Assembly (NCBI GenBank): GCA_002722885.1
Contig: PBNE01000002.1
Coordinates: 248,001 to 312,000, forward strand
Direction: 5' to 3'
DNA: 64,000 nucleotides
DNA from: Rhodospirillaceae bacterium
Lineage (GTDB): Bacteria; Pseudomonadota; Alphaproteobacteria; SP197
The number at the start of each line of letters is the position of its first letter. The stretch's first letter is position 1. Of this stretch, positions 62,046 through 64,000 are shown piece by piece. Below the pieces are notes generated by a model. It ran no database searches. It worked only from the letters and a program-made list of their open reading frames with translations, and was not told the DNA's origin. The position numbers and the translations under genes were made by a program.

Positions 62046-63254
62046 TCAGCGCGCGAACGCACCCTCGCCGCGCATCGCGTCGGCGATCTGCTTATGGAAG
62101 TGCAGCGTGCCGGCATCCCAGTAGGGTGAGAAGCGGCCGCCGTCGTAGGCGTCACAGGTGCGCCCTTCCTGCAGCCTGCGGCAGATACCGGAGTCCTCGG
62201 CATTGAGTTGGGCCCAGTCGCTGATCACGGCATCCCGGCCGTCGCGATGCTGTTCGTCACCCACGGCCTCATCCATAAAGTAGAACCAGACATGCATGAT
62301 GGTCTTGTCGACGCCGACAGGCTCGTAGCAGAACATGTTGGCGTAGCTCGGGAAGATTGCCATCGTCGCGTTGGGGAAGAGGTTGCAGAACGGTGACACG
62401 TCCCGAATCTCGGGCGAGAGATCGGGGAACTCCGGCATGACGGGCGCATCGGGATCGACCGTCAGGCCCAGACCTTCGGACCCGATGACAAACTCATTGA
62501 ACATGTGAACGCCGCCCGGCCGCATGCCGGTGCGCTTGTAGACGTCCTGAGCGTCATGCAGGTCGGGATGGACCATGAAGACATGGTAGTTGTCGCAGAA
62601 GTTCTCCACCACCAGCTTCCAGTTCGCGTGGAACTCGAACGGCTGGTAGTGCGCCAGGCGCAGCGCGCTGAAGTCCCAGTCACCGTACTCCGTGAACGCT
62701 GGCGCCATGTAATCTTCGAAAGCCGGTGCCCGACCATCGATGTTGACGAAGATCCAGTCGTGCCAGGTAGCCGAGCGAACCTCGAACAGGCAATCACGTT
62801 CGGCCTTGCTGCCCTCGCGGTCGTGATCCCGGGGGCCGTGGTAGTGCGGCCGGCCGCGCAGGCTGCCATCGAGCCCGAAGGCCCAGCCGTGGTACGGGCA
62901 GGTCAGGGCAGCGGCCTTATCCTGATCCTCGATCACCAGCCGCGCGCCGCGATGCGGGCAGACATTAAAGAACACACGGGTCTCACCGTTGCGGTCGGTG
63001 GTCATGACGAGCTGACGGCCGGCGACCTCGATACACTTGACTGCACCGGGTTCGGCGACATCGCTCTTCGGGCCGGCAAACATCCAGCTTCGGGCGAAGA
63101 CGGTCTTGTTTTCGAGCTCCAGGAAGGCCGGATCGGTGAAGGCTTCGTTCGGCAGACCTTTGGCTTCGGCGGTCGACGCATCCATGCTGTCAAGGACGGT
63201 ATCGCTGACCGCCTCGTGCAGCCCATCGGGCCAGAGCATCTGTACAACGTTCAT
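62046..63254 (-). CDS. Rieske [2Fe-2S] aromatic-ring-hydroxylating-type oxygenase alpha subunit, third copy
   Basis: 402 residues from ATG 63254, with a GGAG just upstream. The Rieske centre is CPHR (Cys99, His101) and CPYHGW (Cys119, His122). The mononuclear iron site is in VENFCDNYHVFMVHPDLH near 211-228 (Asp/Glu, His, His). It is not close to the other two Rieske proteins in this window. The stop is two bases from the dehydrogenase stop on the other strand, so the genes converge with no space for a terminator. No ferredoxin or reductase gene is adjacent. Confidence 0.9.
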   Translation of the reverse strand: MNVVQMLWPDGLHEAVSDTVLDSMDASTAEAKGLPNEAFTDPAFLELENKTVFARSWMFAGPKSDVAEPGAVKCIEVAGRQLVMTTDRNGETRVFFNVCPHRGARLVIEDQDKAAALTCPYHGWAFGLDGSLRGRPHYHGPRDHDREGSKAERDCLFEVRSATWHDWIFVNIDGRAPAFEDYMAPAFTEYGDWDFSALRLAHYQPFEFHANWKLVVENFCDNYHVFMVHPDLHDAQDVYKRTGMRPGGVHMFNEFVIGSEGLGLTVDPDAPVMPEFPDLSPEIRDVSPFCNLFPNATMAIFPSYANMFCYEPVGVDKTIMHVWFYFMDEAVGDEQHRDGRDAVISDWAQLNAEDSGICRRLQEGRTCDAYDGGRFSPYWDAGTLHFHKQIADAMRGEGAFAR

Positions 63255-63401
63255 CACCCATCTCCATCCGTCAACGGCTGTTGAAAAACCGTACAACCAA
63301 CCGGCAGAATTAGGAAGGGCATGGCGTTGCCGGACGCGAACTGTATGATCCTCACTTGGACACAGCATGGTGCTGAGTCCTCCGCATCGAGCCCTCGGGG
63401 C

Positions 63402-64000
63402 ATGAGCGTCATCCGCCGACTGACGACGATCTTCTACGCCGACGTCCCCGGCTACAGACGTCTGACCGGGGTCGACGAAGTTGGCACCCATCAACGCGTT
63501 ATGGCGATGCTCGACGATGTGACCGCACGGATAAGTGCGGCTGGTGGGACCTTTCTGCGCTATGCGGGCGGCGCAGTCTTGGCAACCTTTCCCAGTGTTG
63601 TTATGGCCGTTGATATCGCTGCCGAAATCCAGAATGCGCTGGCCGACGGGAACGCCGCGCGTGTTCCCGATGATCGAGTCTCGATCCGCATCGGGATCAA
63701 CCTGGGCGACGTCATCAAGGATCGTGGAGAAGTCTACGGCGATGGCGTGAACCTTGCTGCACGCCTCGAAGCGGCTGCGACTCCCGGAGGCGTCTACCTG
63801 TCAGCAGCAGCCGATGACCGGGTTGCGGGAAAGGCAATGGTCACCTTCACCGACGGAGGCGAGCAAGAACTCAAAAACATCGAGCGGCCGGTTCGAATCT
63901 TCCACTGGGCCCCTAGTGAGCAGCTTCCGGACATGGCTCACTCAGCGCCAGCCCTGCCGGACAAGCCCTCAATCGCGATCCTGGCGTTCAACAACATGTC
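63402..64000 (+). CDS. Class III adenylate/guanylate cyclase-like protein, 5' part
   Basis: Truncated by the window end; 199 residues seen. Residues 5 to about 165 match the CHD domain of alphaproteobacterial adenylate cyclases that carry TPR repeats at the C-terminus: FYADVPGYRRLT near 11-22 (first metal Asp), RIGINLGDVIKD near 96-107, YGDGVNLAARLEAA near 111-124 with the Asn and Arg of the transition-state pair, and GEQELKNIERPVRIF. The second metal-binding Asp of the usual GDG motif is replaced in RYAGGAVLATF (Gly). Residues from about 185 (KPSIAILAFNNMS) begin the TolB-like segment before the TPRs. It may be catalytically dead or regulatory. Confidence 0.82.
   Translation, partial: MSVIRRLTTIFYADVPGYRRLTGVDEVGTHQRVMAMLDDVTARISAAGGTFLRYAGGAVLATFPSVVMAVDIAAEIQNALADGNAARVPDDRVSIRIGINLGDVIKDRGEVYGDGVNLAARLEAAATPGGVYLSAAADDRVAGKAMVTFTDGGEQELKNIERPVRIFHWAPSEQLPDMAHSAPALPDKPSIAILAFNNM

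Noticed and set aside
1..64000. CRISPR arrays, tRNA or rRNA genes, IS elements, prophage genes
   Set aside because: I looked for repeated short units, CCA-ended cloverleaf sequences, transposase motifs and integrase or structural phage proteins and saw none.

Overview
The window is a chromosomal segment from a GC-rich, gene-dense bacterium, most likely an alphaproteobacterium of the Rhodospirillales/Rhizobiales type. The main pointers are the tandem mutS-glnD (UTase) genes, a 1,600-residue NAD-glutamate dehydrogenase, a DUF1491 gene, an SH3-like exported protein beside a D-2-hydroxyacid dehydrogenase, two SoxB-type sarcosine oxidase beta subunits and the start of an adenylate-cyclase-like gene. 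No rRNA, tRNA, CRISPR array or insertion sequence is visible. Assignments come from reading motifs by eye; no database search was run.

Region 1 (63-10458, all minus strand) is a tightly coupled nine-gene operon for a CMP-nonulosonic acid of the pseudaminic acid type: pseB, an N-acetyl-sugar amidotransferase (PseA/WbpG type) with its own HisH2/HisF2 pair, a Gfo/Idh oxidoreductase, a two-domain SpsF-like cytidylyltransferase plus class III aminotransferase, pseC, a PseG-PseH fusion and pseI. The extra enzymes suggest an amidino-modified and perhaps extra-aminated sugar.

Region 2 (10459-18671) concerns methylated amines. It has a Rieske monooxygenase behind two dyad-symmetric 15-bp boxes, a 2-oxoglutarate-type dioxygenase whose ribosome binding site lies in a perfect hairpin, and a sarcosine oxidase operon (soxB, a small membrane protein, soxD, soxA, soxG). 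Its SoxD has lost zinc ligands. A second, stand-alone soxB is at 51271-52524.

Region 3 (18935-26604) holds a TPR lipoprotein-like exported protein, a degenerate SDR, and what I read as one selenoprotein gene of the GrdB-like family (20686-21879, minus) interrupted by an in-frame UGA in a UxxC motif. A DMT permease, a HIT protein, an aldo/keto reductase and malic enzyme follow.

Region 4 (27094-35064) is core: threonine aldolase, mutS, glnD and a MATE pump, the last three joined by 4-base overlaps.

Region 5 (35053-46251) lies between glnD and murJ, which are neighbours in many alphaproteobacteria, and is visibly eroding. It contains a sterol-desaturase-type gene with an amber stop in its second histidine box, a DUF1203 gene with a stop and an internal deletion, a SagB-type nitroreductase with an amber stop, a Rieske gene with a displaced N-terminus and a biotin-carboxylase-like stub. 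Intact genes are interspersed: PuuD-like hydrolase, SDR, creatinase-like M24 protein, class III aminotransferase, GST and a 2OG oxygenase.

Region 6 (46275-64000) has NAD-GDH, soxB2, a cold shock protein, an imine-reductase-like dehydrogenase, DUF1491, an MFS/EamA transporter pair, an ADP-forming acyl-CoA synthetase with an enoyl-CoA hydratase, an SH3-like protein, a D-2-hydroxyacid dehydrogenase, a third Rieske oxygenase and a truncated class III cyclase homologue lacking one metal-binding Asp.
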